Below, in pieces: positions 1-10,966 of a stretch of 64,000 nt of DNA (the stretch's first letter is position 1; the number at the start of each line of letters is the position of its first letter). The position numbers were made by a program, and so were the translations under genes. The notes under the pieces were generated by a model. That model saw nothing but the letters and a program-made list of their open reading frames with translations. It was not told where the DNA came from and searched no databases. This DNA is from Triatoma infestans (Eukaryota > Arthropoda > Insecta > Hemiptera > Reduviidae), in assembly GCA_011037195.1 (NCBI GenBank), contig JAAEAF010003486.1:45299-109298 (forward strand), read 5' to 3'.

Positions 1-351
1 TATTTTTGTAGATAGATTTAATTTCTGATTGATTTTATGATTAAGTAATTTTGAAATAATGAAGTGTATTTGTTGTAAAAAAAAAAATAATAAAAATAAA
101 AAAACTTAGTTTATTGCCAACTTTTAGTACATAAAATATCAATATAATCTGAAATGAATTGAAAACTTACCAGAATACTGTTACTTTATTATTTTATGCT
201 ATCTTGTATACCCTCTCCAAATTGCAACATTATAATGTAGTGAGGAAGGGATTAAGAAATGGAAAAAAGAAGTATAAAGTTGTAAAAATATTAACAATAA
301 ATTATAAAATGTATATTCACAAGTGATTCATTATTCTTAGATACAATTAAA
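1..351. other. 3' flank of NAE1, no gene seen
   Basis: AT-rich sequence downstream of the NAE1 stop codon. Apart from a candidate poly(A) signal at 185-190 on the minus strand I see no coding or structural feature. Confidence 0.6.
185..190 (-). terminator. Candidate poly(A) signal of NAE1
   Basis: The minus strand reads AATAAA here, about 160 nt past the NAE1 stop codon, and no earlier AATAAA is seen after the stop. The assignment rests on motif and distance only. Confidence 0.45.
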
Positions 352-3300
352 TTAGAAAGCAAACGTTTCAGTACTTGAATTAATAGCATCATAAATAAAG
401 GTATTGTTAATTGGTTTATACTGTCCAGTCACTAGCTTAATGGCCTCTTGCGCAACGCAACCACCTATAATTTAAATATTAAATACATACATGAAAAAAA
501 AATCTTACTTTATAATTTCTATAAGTTTTATTTATAAATTTATATATAAAATAAATAAATAAAATCACCTATAAAGGCCGAAACAGAATGAAGTTCAGCT
601 CCGCCATATCTGCAAATTTCATGAACATAATCATCCTTAGAAAGTGAACCACATCCCCACTCACTGAGTAGTTTGGAAACACATCCCTAAGGAATGATGA
701 AGTAAAATATCATTCTTGAATGAGGAAAACAAGAATCGTAAATTATAATAATAATGCCTACCTTAAGCTTTACAATGTCATGTTCGTCTCCAAACTCCCC
801 TGGATAATGATTATATTCACCATTAAATCTATCTATACCTCTTAACATTACATAATATACTATTAGGCTATCTGGATTTTCAATTCCATGGGCTGAAAAA
901 AAAATAAATGTAATGAAATGATTTTTTATTTTTTTAAATAAAAATTATAGATCTCACTTACATATGAGACTCGTATTGATTAACTTAGAATCATATTCAT
1001 CAGCTACTTTACTTCCTCTAACTACAGCAATACTAGATGAATGTTTACAAAATAATTTCGTATCTGCTTCACTGATAGCATCTTGCTGTTGGCCAAGTTG
1101 ATGCAACAATTGTTGAACTCTCCTATGAACAATTTCTGCGCAACGGCCGCTCTCTTGTACATATCTATTGATAATTTAGAAAATTCTAAATAAGATTTGA
1201 TTAATTACAAACTGTTCATTACATGTCATTTTATATTTAAAAAAAAAAATTATTAATGAATAATACAAGCAAAGATTAGCAATCATTAAGAGCGTTTCAG
1301 TGGAGAGAAGCATGCCTACTGATGTAATCCGCATCATAAAGAGACATATATCCCAAAGATGGCAACAAGAATGGAGCGCAGTCTCAAGTAATATCAATGA
1401 AAGACTCAATACAGACCGGGACTCATCTTATAAATCCGTGCGGAGAGAGGAACTAGTAATGGTCAATTGGGAATAGGTCAGGTCATACGTGACTAACCCA
1501 TAGTTAACGTGTGGTGACCAATCACATTATGTACCTTATGTAATGCCCCATTATCAGCCCAACATATACATTATCACTGTATGGTTTGACTCAAGTATTA
1601 AAAAATATAGACCGGGTGATTAAATTTTTACAAGATTATAGAAGTCTATGATAAGATATAAAGCTAATATATAAATGCAATGACAATAATGTCGATCTGG
1701 ATCATGAAAGAAAAACAGCTATGGAAGCTATATTGCAGACATAATAACCGAAAGGTTCATTGCTTAAAAAAAATAAAACCTATTCTTGCAAACAATATTT
1801 TGAAATAAATTAACATGCGGATTACTATTTTTCTGCATCTTAATTATTATTTGTCTGTGGGCAGGGAAACCCTACGCTATCCAAAGTCTCACTGGGCCCA
1901 TATACCTTTGCATCTTAATTACTTCATTACTTAATCACTCAATCAATCTTCATTACTTAAGTTTCTACTTCACAACTAAAACTATTAAGCTCCAAAGAAA
2001 TACAATCTTTATTCATTTTAAAACCATATTTTTTATCACTTTAGAATAAGCTACATAGCATTTTACAGAAGACAGTATGTCGAGGATCAAAACAAAAGGC
2101 ACTACCTAAAATGCTCTCATCAGTTTGGCTATATGAGTACGCAGATGGTGACTGATCACTAAATTTTATCAGAAAGTTATTCTGATATTAAGGTAGTCCT
2201 TAGAGAATTAGGGACAAAGTATCAGGTGAACTAATATGGTAGCAATGATAAAATTCGGAAGTTATACCTTGGAAAGGTATTTAAAAAACGCGAACCCTTT
2301 CAAAGTTGTACTCGTTGACCCGAATGCATGAGCTATACACTCTCGTATCCGTTGTAAGGTACTTGGTCTTATTCTCATTTACTGCCAACCCCATATTTCT
2401 TGCTGCCCGGTCTAAGGAGATAAAGGTTTCTTCTACAGCCGCTGAAGACCTTCCAATGATACAAATGACATCGGCATACGCTAAGATTTGCACGCTTTTA
2501 TTGAAGATTGTGCCTGTGGTTTCAATTCTGGCATCTCTAATTATTCTTTCCAAACCCAGGTTAAAGAGAGTGCAAAAGGGTGTCTCCCTGACTTAAGCCT
2601 TCATCGCATTTGAATTTGTTTGACAGGTTTCCTTGTATCTTGACAAGACTGTTAGTGCCAGCCATGGTCGCACGGACAAGTCTTATTAATTTGGAGGGGA
2701 TTCCAAGTCTCATCATTGCTTTATATAATTCTTCGCGGTACAGCAGAACAGCAGATGAATATTGGTGTTGAATTCCTTAGTCTTCTCTAGAATCTGTCTT
2801 AAGGTAAACAGCTGATCTGTAGTCGATGTTCCTTGTGTGAAGCCACACTGGTACGGCTCCTTTTCAGCGTAGGGTCTCAGCTTCTTGTTCAAGATGTTGG
2901 AGAACACCTTGTACGCCGTGGGTAGAAGAGTGATCGCTCTATAATTAGAGCATTCCAAGACATCGCCTTTCTTGCGGATCGGGCATATTATACCCGTGCG
3001 CCATTGTTCAGGGATAGTCTCTTCTTCCCATATTTTCATTATAATATCATGCAGTCTCCGTAACAGTTCTAAGCCTCCGTTTTCATATAGTTCTCCCTGC
3101 AGGCCATCACTTCCTGGTGCTTTGTTATTGTTAAGTTGTACGTCCTCTTCATCTAGTGGTTCCCAGGTTTTTCAAAAACCTGGGATCGGTGATAACGGCC
3201 GATAATGATGTAAAACAGGAGGTAAACCAGAGGCTTATGTCCGCCAATAAATGCTACTATGGGCTCCTGAGGTACATGAAAAGCCGTAATTTATCCAGGA

Positions 3301-6300
3301 CCACAAAATGTACTCTGTACAAAGTGCTAATACGCCCTGTTCCGCGTATGGAGCTGAAGCATGGACCATGACCAAAGCGACAAGAGCAAAAGCTACTAGT
3401 CTTTGAAAGAAGGATTTTAAGAAAGATATTTGGTCCAGTCAAGGAAAATAATCAATGGAGGATACGTCTCGAGGAGTTGGCAAGGTTGTATTCGGAGGTG
3501 GATGTTGCTAAATATATCCACTTGGCAAGACTGCGATAGGCAGGCCACGTTGTTAGGAAGGAAGAAACTGCCATCCCCAGAAGAGTGCTGTTCGGTGAAC
3601 CGGGAGGGAAAAGAAAGGTTGGTCCAGCCGAAAATAAGATGGCTGGATCAGGTCGCAAATGATGCAAGACAGCTGAACGTCCGGAAGTGGTGGACCGCGG
3701 CTAAGGATAGAGAATCATGGCGTAGGATTCTTGAGCAGGCCAGGTGACCCAGTAATGGGTTGTAGCGCCAAGGAGTAGTAGTACACCTTGGAAAGGGTGG
3801 ATAATTTTATTTATTTAGGGAATTCAGATAATCCCAATAATACTCTAAAACTTGAAAGGGCAGCAGCAAATGGGTAAAACTGACACCGTTGGTGTAGAGG
3901 CTGGGACTCAGATTTCAAGAAAACTACTTTATTAAGAAAGTTCAATACCATTTATCGTTTTCTTTCATTGGAGAAAGCAGTTAGTTTGTCAAAAAATGTA
4001 TGGGACGGCAAAGGAGGTAATGAACCGAATTCAGAATTTTTAAAAAGTACAGCTTTAATAATATGATTTGACTGATTATTATTAAACCTTTTACTTCCAT
4101 ATTTATTCCAATTCTCATTTACCAAGAGGGTGTCGGGAATTTACTTAAGGAGCTCTAAGTCTCAGTGCCAGCCAGGTCCGATTTTACTGAATGGTTTTTG
4201 TTTTTCCTGATTTTCTCGAAAACGGCTCCAACGATTTTCTATAAACTTGGTACAATGTCTAAACACATAAATACTAATCATTTTTATTTGAAACATTTTC
4301 CCATGAAAATGGATTTGTTGGAGGTTCTGGGGGAAAAGTAACATTATGCCTTCCGAAAACTGAATTACAAACCATACATGAGTTTGTTTCTTAAGCTAAA
4401 GATAGTAAACATAAAAGATTATATGAATATAATAACATATTTACAAATTTCTTAATTTATTTGAAGCCGACGTCAAAAAAAGGCCAGGCTGAGATCTTTA
4501 AGCGTCCTACAATACATTAAACACAAAGAGAGCGCAAAGCTGATTTCATGCCGATATTTTTATTTCATAAGCTCGAGAAAAGTGTTAAAAAGAAGACCAC
4601 AAACTAAATCAAACTAATCTAAACTTAGATCATATTTTCTGACTTATAGTTCTCTTAAATGACGTTATATAATAATTTTGTAACATAATACATTTTATTA
4701 CATCTGTTGTAGAGCGATGTAGCTGGTGGTATCGGCAGTCATGTCAGGTAATGTTCCTCTCAATGGTAAACAACCCTGGCCTTCGTTTTCAATAAAATCC
4801 TTCACGGCCTTTGCCATAATCCAAAATGGTTTACTCTAAAAAGATAAATTACAAATCTATAACTCATTAAGCACACGTAGCTGGCAAGAATCTGTTTAGA
4901 AATGAATACTAGTAACCATTTTTTTAACAAAACATTGGTTATTAAATTTTTATAATGAAATAAGTTTCCTAACGCATTTAAATTAACAAACTTAAGTTCA
5001 GGAAACTCAGAAAAAGAATCAATGTACTTAATTTTATAAATTATATCTTTAAATCTTAATCTTTATACATAAATAATACATGAAAATATGCTACCTACCT
5101 TTGAAGTAAGATTAATAGAACAATCATCATTAAGAATTTTTAAAACTTCCTTTGGTACTGAAGATGGAGCCACAGCAAAATTAACTGCTTTAATTGCTTC
5201 TTCAAAATTTTCTTCATACTCTGGGACACCTTCATCGTTAACTTTAATACCTATCGGTAAGGCAAATATAAATAGTATATAAAATATAGTGTATGGAGCA
5301 GGGCTCAGAGCTTCAAAGTGACACGATTTGTGTCAGATATTTTCTTATGATTTAAATAGATATTTTTTCTATTCATTTGAGAAAGTCATTAAAAAAGATG
5401 GTGCGACATCCGCAAATGTTCCTCTAACAGGAATGCTCAACTTCCTGGGCAAATTATTTTAAAACTAAATTTTCCATCGCATTTTATTTCAACATAAGAT
5501 AGGGAAGGAAAAGTAGAGAAATGATCTTTTCCTTTAGAGGATTTCCAACGACATACATAAAATCAATTTTTCTGAAAAAATGTTTCAAATAAAAAAATAA
5601 GATGAAAAAAAATACATCATCTGATGTACATCAGAAATTCAATTCAAAAATACATCGCTAATGAAAAAAAAATAAGACTTTTGTATATTAAATATTTCTT
5701 TAAAGAAAACATTTTAAGCCATTTTCAAAAAGATTTCGAAGAAAAAACCGTTCATTAAAATGGTACCTCCAGTTTTATTGATTTAGACAGAAAACTTCAT
5801 TCCAGAGATATTTAAGGAATTTCAAGTATAGCTATTTTTTAACTATGAGTTATCTTTTATACACACACAAAATTCGATCCTATACCTGAGAAGAAATATG
5901 CACTGGCAAAGCAAAACTTGGTTAAAACTCAATTTCTAAAATCTGATTGCAAAATAGAGCAACTTAAGTTGTTATAGTTAAGAAATTAGCGACGGGTATT
6001 TAGGATGCTACTCTATCATTTCTTTAACTACAACCAAAAGGCCGAGAACCAGTATCTACATACATAAAGTTTTTAATTATCAATTCTTGAAACCTAAAAT
6101 AAATTTAGTGGTGCATTTGAATTCTTTTTTTTTTTATAAACACCTATGCATACTTTTGGAATTCAAAGTTGGTGTTTTGAGGGCGAAACATTAAGATCTA
6201 TCCAAGAATGGGTTTGTAAAATACATAAATAAATTTAGGTTTTTCTGATCATAAAAATATCTCAGTTCATAAAATAATGGAATGACATAAAATTAAACAT

Positions 6301-8231
6301 ACTTCACACATTATATTTCTTAAGTTCAAAAATCTCTAAATTATTTTATAGAGTTTCTGATATTCTCAAGCAAAAACAAATCATTAACTTCAATATCAAC
6401 AAATGCAAATTAAATACATTACGCTTTTTTATCAAGTTTCTTAATTCATCCTTTTCTTTATAGTTTTTAGGAAGTTCACCACTGTGAGTTATTTTCCATT
6501 CTTCTAAACATTTCAACAATGGAACAACATAAGGTACATGAGCATGATCTTTAAGATCCATTTCATCAAGATTAATCCGGGACACATACTGTTCAAGAGC
6601 CATAAAAGGTCTATCTAGGCGTAAATCTGGATTTTGAGTATCAGGATGAGACTCAATGATTGTGTGCTCCTTTATTTGTAAGCGGATTAGACCAATTAAA
6701 CCATAACTTCGAGCGACAATTAATGGGACTCCTAAATTCCATAGTAATTCAGATAATGGCAACAACGCCCTAGAACAATGTTTATGCGATCAATTTGTTA
6801 AATAACAAAAAAGATCTTTATTCAGTGTCTCAGAAAAAACTTTTTAATTTTGGAAAGATTTATCATAACACTCACCTCTCATTTAAAGTAGTAGCAATAA
6901 CTACTGAAAAACTGCTAAAGAAATTGGGATTATTTTTCAATAATTCTTCGATCGGTTCATCTACATAATCTCCTTTAACATCTGGATTTAACTCAACTAA
7001 CAGTTGCGTAGCAATCTGTGCTCTTGGTTTGCCCAAAGAGTCAATATCAAGAAAAAAACTAAAATGAAAAAGTAGAAAAATTCTTAAATTATGAAAGTTA
7101 GTGTCAAAGTAATTAACATGTATGAAATGTAATGTCCAAGTACTTAACACTACAAACTTAGATATTTGGAAGATAACTTTCATGAATGGCCGGTTCTGTT
7201 TACCTACCAAATACATAATTTGTAGACGATTAAAATAGATTAGATTAATTTAAGTAGTATTATTCGAATAATAATCAGAATGGTTAACAATCGAAGATTT
7301 AAAACATTACGAACAACTAAAAGATTTGTTTTTAAACAGTACGAGAACAAATTATTTCTTTTTCAAATTGATTTTTCATTTGCTTTCTTCTGTAAAAATC
7401 CAAATATAAATACTACAGAATAAACTGCCCACATAGCGAACTGTCAAATTTCTAGTACAATTAATAGTTCTAGTAGGTATTTTTAAATTAATATTGCATA
7501 AACCAGATAGGTTACTCTGAGAAACGGTAAAAACAAAAAATAATTTTCATCTGAACTATATCATTCATTATTATATTCTCACTTCTCTTTGGATTTAATA
7601 CTGATTATGATGAAAAATAGATACTCAGCTAATTTCACAAAAGTTCATCAATTCCGTGAAAATAGATTAAATTTTCATAACATAAAATCCCAAAAAACTG
7701 TCTGGGAATGGTTTTTGCTCTCTTTAAAACTTTCTAATAATGCCTTAAACCTGTATGCAGTCTATATACACATTTCTAGATAAATTAAACATGAATATGG
7801 AAATCTTAAGTACTCTTTAATCATCTTGCTTATTTGAATAGATAAAATAATTTACAAAGCGTAAAATACTCTGAACAATTACTTTGCGCCAATATCTTCT
7901 TCTGAAACCTTTTTACCATCAACTATTGTGAATCCACCAATTCCTGGGAGAACAAGAGACTTCAAAATTTCTGTTCCCAAACCTGTAGCGTTAATAAGAC
8001 ATATATGGCTTCCTTCTAACGCATTCTGTCCATGATCTCCCCATAATCTATATATTAGAAACAATTAAAAATGTAATCATTACATCATTGCGAATTTCAT
8101 GAATTTAAAAACAAATCTTAAATCACAGTAATTGTGATTATATATTAAGACAATTAAATTTACCTTAATTGTCTGTCATATTTTTTTGATTTCTCAGATT
8201 GTTCCGGAGATTTTGGTGCTGGTGAAGCCAT
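352..8231 (-). CDS. NAE1: NEDD8-activating enzyme E1 regulatory subunit (NAE1/APP-BP1)
   Basis: NAE1 pairs with UBA3 to activate NEDD8 for cullin neddylation. This subunit supplies the adenylation-domain half that lacks the catalytic cysteine. Ten minus-strand exons: 8231-8164, 8047-7883, 7058-6876, 6769-6423, 5250-5099, 4835-4702, 1164-962, 892-762, 686-569 and 464-352. All have GT-AG borders and phases that agree, giving 537 aa (human about 534). Landmarks: [17 protein letters not shown] at the N-terminus, the nucleotide-fold segment [48 protein letters not shown] near the middle, and [20 protein letters not shown] then [16 protein letters not shown] near the C-terminus. The start is the first ATG ahead of the conserved N-terminus. 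Intron 6 (1165-4701) is enlarged by a non-LTR insertion. Some other introns hold scraps of the repeat with the GGCTCCAACGATTTT core, for example near 4220-4340. Confidence 0.95.
2281..3160 (-). pseudogene. Reverse transcriptase fragment, inverted 5' part of the insertion
   Basis: Two open stretches (3039-2713 and 2553-2281) carry the finger and palm parts of a non-LTR reverse transcriptase. [20 protein letters not shown] is a typical RT block, and the [20 protein letters not shown] block follows it. The catalytic box is YADV instead of YADD. The plus-strand open frame at 2306-2596 is an antisense shadow of this fragment. Confidence 0.8.
3165..3784 (+). pseudogene. Reverse transcriptase C-terminal fragment and 3' end of the insertion
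   Basis: Plus-strand pieces [36 protein letters not shown] and, after a frameshift near 3370-3430, a C-terminal block ending WRRILEQAR. The 3' end has a short GTA-type simple tail (around 3774-3783). The same C-terminal block is seen in the second copy at 24781-24978. Confidence 0.8.
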
Positions 8232-9430
8232 TGTATTGTTATCAAACAGATACGACCAAGAAATGTACGTACTCCATTTCAGAATTAAGGTTATGGAAAT
8301 ACCGTCCTGTAACCTCCACCAAGTGTAGTAATACGCTGATAGGATACCATACGCTCAAAACAGCAAAGGTAAGGAACAGTACCCGATTCTTAAAATTGGA
8401 ACGAATCAATGTATGAACGAAACTACAGTATAATAATTCCTTTACTATCCAAATATGTACAAAAATAAAAATACGCGTTAAGAAAAATTTGATCACTGGC
8501 TGCAAAACCGTTCGAGATGTTGGCTAAATAAAAAAACTAAAAAAATCCTAATGATTTACTCTAAACAAAAACTAAATAATAAAAATTCGGAAACTTCAAA
8601 ATCAATACAGTATAATCTCAATAGAATAGCAAGAAGTTTATATGTATAAAGTAATGAACGAAACATTGACAAAATTATGTTCTCCAACTCAAATCGGATC
8701 TTTGCACTATGATGGGTCCAAAAAAGTGACACCCTCCTCGCCACAAACGTTTCTATCCACTTACCTCGCAAATCACATATCGATATCGATAGTTTATCGA
8801 ATACACTTCTGCTTTACTGCTGTCTTAATAACAAACTGATTTCTCTCTCTTTGCGTACGTACTCGGCGCGCTTCGCTTTTTTCTATAAGTGAGCAGTCAC
8901 CAGGATAAATGAGTTTATATTTACGTTAATTAATTATTATAATTATATTATTATAATATCCTTAATAAATAATCCTTATAATATCTTTAATGAATTACTC
9001 TTTTTCCTAGTCATATGTCATATTATAACCGCTTACTCAGCAGAAATTTATTACTAGTAATGAATGTTGTAACGGCGAAGGTGGCGCTATCTATGGAGGA
9101 AACCATGAACGAAAGGGGTTAACAGAGGAAATTGTTTTTTGAAAAGAGTTGATAGGTTATACCGTGAATTCTATAAATGTGATACGCGTGTTTACACTGT
9201 AGGAATTGACTTTAGTAAAAAAGATTACGACTAATAATGTGTTTATTCTTATTTAACTAAAGTGTGTTGTGCTTGAAAGAGTTTACTGTTTATTCTTAGA
9301 TATTGTGTGTTATTTTTTTTAATAAATTCTGTGTTTGCTACTCATAACCAAATAGACAAAATTTTGCTAAACTCATTTCCTCCCCTTCTCATTGCTACAA
9401 ATGAATATTGAAAGTAAAGCAAAAAATGAA
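8232..9430. other. NAE1 upstream region, no gene recognised
   Basis: The NAE1 promoter should lie here. Short open frames in it look like chance. Apart from the TATCGATA pair I can assign nothing. Confidence 0.5.
8778..8791. promoter_or_regulatory. Two overlapping DRE-like motifs (TATCGATA)
   Basis: TATCGATA occurs at 8778-8785 and again at 8784-8791, about 550 bp upstream of the NAE1 start. In Drosophila this is the DREF-binding DRE of housekeeping promoters. Its use by NAE1 is inference; the distance would need a long or spliced 5' UTR. Confidence 0.35.
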
Positions 9431-9439
9431 AACATTCAC

Positions 9440-9990
9440 ACATTGTTTTTATGACCATTGATGAAATCACTGGGTGAAAGCGGAAGCTATATCTAGTAAA
9501 AAATGACGGAAGCGCTTATGTTGCTTTTTCAAATAGCGAGGTATCCATGAAAATTGTCTTCCTGCCTGCCGATTCGCGTATACCATTCCTTACGTTAAGC
9601 CACAACTGCCCAATATTTTGAAATTGCGCCCCAGGATTTGGGTCCATAAAATTTAAGGAATGATTTACCCTGAGGTACTCATAATTCGGTCATTTAGAAG
9701 GGGATCATAGCCCCACCAGGAATCTGCGATTATGGTTGTACCCGGTAAAATTCTGCTACGAATGACAGACATGTCGCGGCCGTTCGGTTTGAAACTGGTT
9801 CCAAGAAACACTTTTTGGTGACCCTCTGGAAGCAGCCGAATACTTACTGGCCTCAAATTACGCGACCCTTATGTGATTTTCTATTATGAAATTTAGCCTC
9901 GTCTATTTCTCCTGTCATTCCCGGTCTGCCCAGTGTATAATTTCTATCGAGTTTTACATTTACGCAAATCTCACGACAGAAGTTATTCAA
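9440..9990 (-). pseudogene. Decayed Merlin-type (ISXO2-like) DDE transposase
   Basis: Minus-strand blocks follow the order of Merlin/IS1016-type transposases: GRPGMTGEIDEAKFHNRKSH near 9930-9880, ILPGTTIIADSWWGYDPLL near 9760-9690, then in another frame NHSLNFMDPNPGAQFQNIGQ and LWLNVRNGIRES near 9660-9570. The first and second DDE acidic residues (IDEAKF and ADSWWGY) are visible. A stop after GRVI and at least two frameshifts make it non-functional. I did not find its terminal repeats. Confidence 0.8.
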
Positions 9991-10160
9991 CAAATGCGTG
10001 ATTATGAACATTAGCCATAGAAGTGATCAGAGTATGTTGCGGATAGCGTAAATTTAGTCAACACATAACCATTTCTACTAAATTAGAAAAGTTGTTGTAG
10101 TTGGTTCCGCAGAGCTGGAAAGCATCAGAGATATTTTCCGTGATAGCCTCCTTCTTTTTG

Positions 10161-10203
10161 TGGTCATCGACCGGTTTTGGACGTTCGCCCATCATCAGGA
10201 TGC
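10161..10203 (-). ncRNA. Hammerhead ribozyme motif, left arm (core mutated)
   Basis: Read on the minus strand: stem I CATC (10202-10199), core CTGATGA (10198-10192), stem II GGGCG-AA-CGTCC, then AAAA where the core requires GAAA, minimal stem III AC-CG-GT, cleavage-position C at 10169, and closing stem I GATG (10168-10165). The G12-to-A change should abolish or greatly reduce self-cleavage. The very short stem III resembles hammerheads described in Penelope-like elements. Confidence 0.65.
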
Positions 10204-10300
10204 ATTTGTCAATGTGATAACATAGATTTGCACAGAGCAAATTTCGTTGATACACTAATTAGTGAATCTGTTACTTGGCGTAATTACTGTTTGACAAATG

Positions 10301-10338
10301 CATCCTGATGATGGGCGAACGCCAGAAACCAGTTGATG
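10301..10338 (+). ncRNA. Hammerhead ribozyme motif, right arm (core intact)
   Basis: Stem I CATC (10301-10304), CTGATGA (10305-10311), stem II TGGGCG-AA-CGCCA with one bulged G, GAAA (10325-10328), stem III of A28-T33 and C29-G32 closing a 2-nt loop, cleavage position T10334, and closing stem I GATG (10335-10338). All invariant core bases are present. The cleavage triplet is GTT rather than GTC. Activity is inferred, not shown. Confidence 0.7.
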
Positions 10339-10734
10339 ACCACAAAAAGAAGCAGGCTATCACGGAAAATATCTCTGAAAATTAGAAAACCTTAGTTTGG
10401 ATTGGCCGAAAATAGTATTTTTTCTAATGCTACAAGAAAAATTACATCTTACCCCGTTTACATTATTTCTTCTGCGACATCTAAATCTATTTTCTGTATG
10501 ATTCATGGTGCATAGTTGCCCACATGTAAATAATTTTTCATTTAAAAGGCAACCATGTGTTTGCAATAACGCATGATTTTAATTTAATCAATGGCCATGC
10601 GTACAATATCACATACGCTTCTTTCCCAGCCTTTATGAAGCATATTTATTGATAAATTAAAGAAAAAACACAAAAAAAAATAGGTAAAATCAAATTTGAG
10701 TTGCGAGATTTGAGTCAAGTGAGGTACTAGTACG

Positions 10735-10966
10735 TTATTTTTTAAAAACTGTTAAACGGATTATGGTGCGGTTACCTAATCAGAATACCAAGTTTGAACT
10801 TCTTGCGACTTTTCCTTTTTGGGATATTTTGGTCACACACACAGACTATTCGCTAAAAATCTTGTTTTCGTATTGAGGGGATCTCCAAAGTATATTTCCG
10901 GTGAAAACTCTAAAAAATCTGGCACGATCGCAACACTTACTCTTACTATATTAGTAAGAGAAAGTA
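10735..10966 (+). mobile_element. Fragment of the TACTTTCTCTTACT-terminus repeat family
   Basis: It ends at 10966 in AGTAAGAGAAAGTA preceded by the inverted CTTACTCTTACT, with the family's internal text (TTTCCGGTGAAAACTC) just upstream. The left boundary is not clear. Confidence 0.6.

Larger units (their letters stand above)
2278..3784. mobile_element. 5'-inverted non-LTR retrotransposon insertion (twin-priming structure)
   Basis: The insertion lies in NAE1 intron 6. Minus-strand sequence from about 3160 to 2281 encodes reverse transcriptase in order ([13 protein letters not shown], then [17 protein letters not shown], then [13 protein letters not shown]) and ends at RVFKYL. Plus-strand sequence from 3165 picks up the element at FKNLGSVIT and runs to its 3' end ([17 protein letters not shown], 3430-3747). 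The whole is flanked by ACCTTGGAAAGG at 2266-2277 and 3785-3796. The YADD motif reads YADV and frames are broken, so it is dead. The family is the endonuclease/RT type, perhaps RTE- or Jockey-like; the clade is not certain. Confidence 0.85.
10125..10378. repeat. Long palindrome: two 88-nt arms around a 78-nt centre
   Basis: Positions 10125-10212 and 10291-10378 are inverted copies differing at 6 of 88 positions, so the transcript of either strand could form a long hairpin. Each arm holds a hammerhead-like motif (separate entries). The arms run outward through a shared stretch starting GACCACAAAAAGAAG. Confidence 0.9.

Noticed and set aside
2306..2596. Plus-strand open frame over the reverse transcriptase
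   Set aside because: Antisense shadow of the minus-strand RT frame, which carries recognisable motifs.
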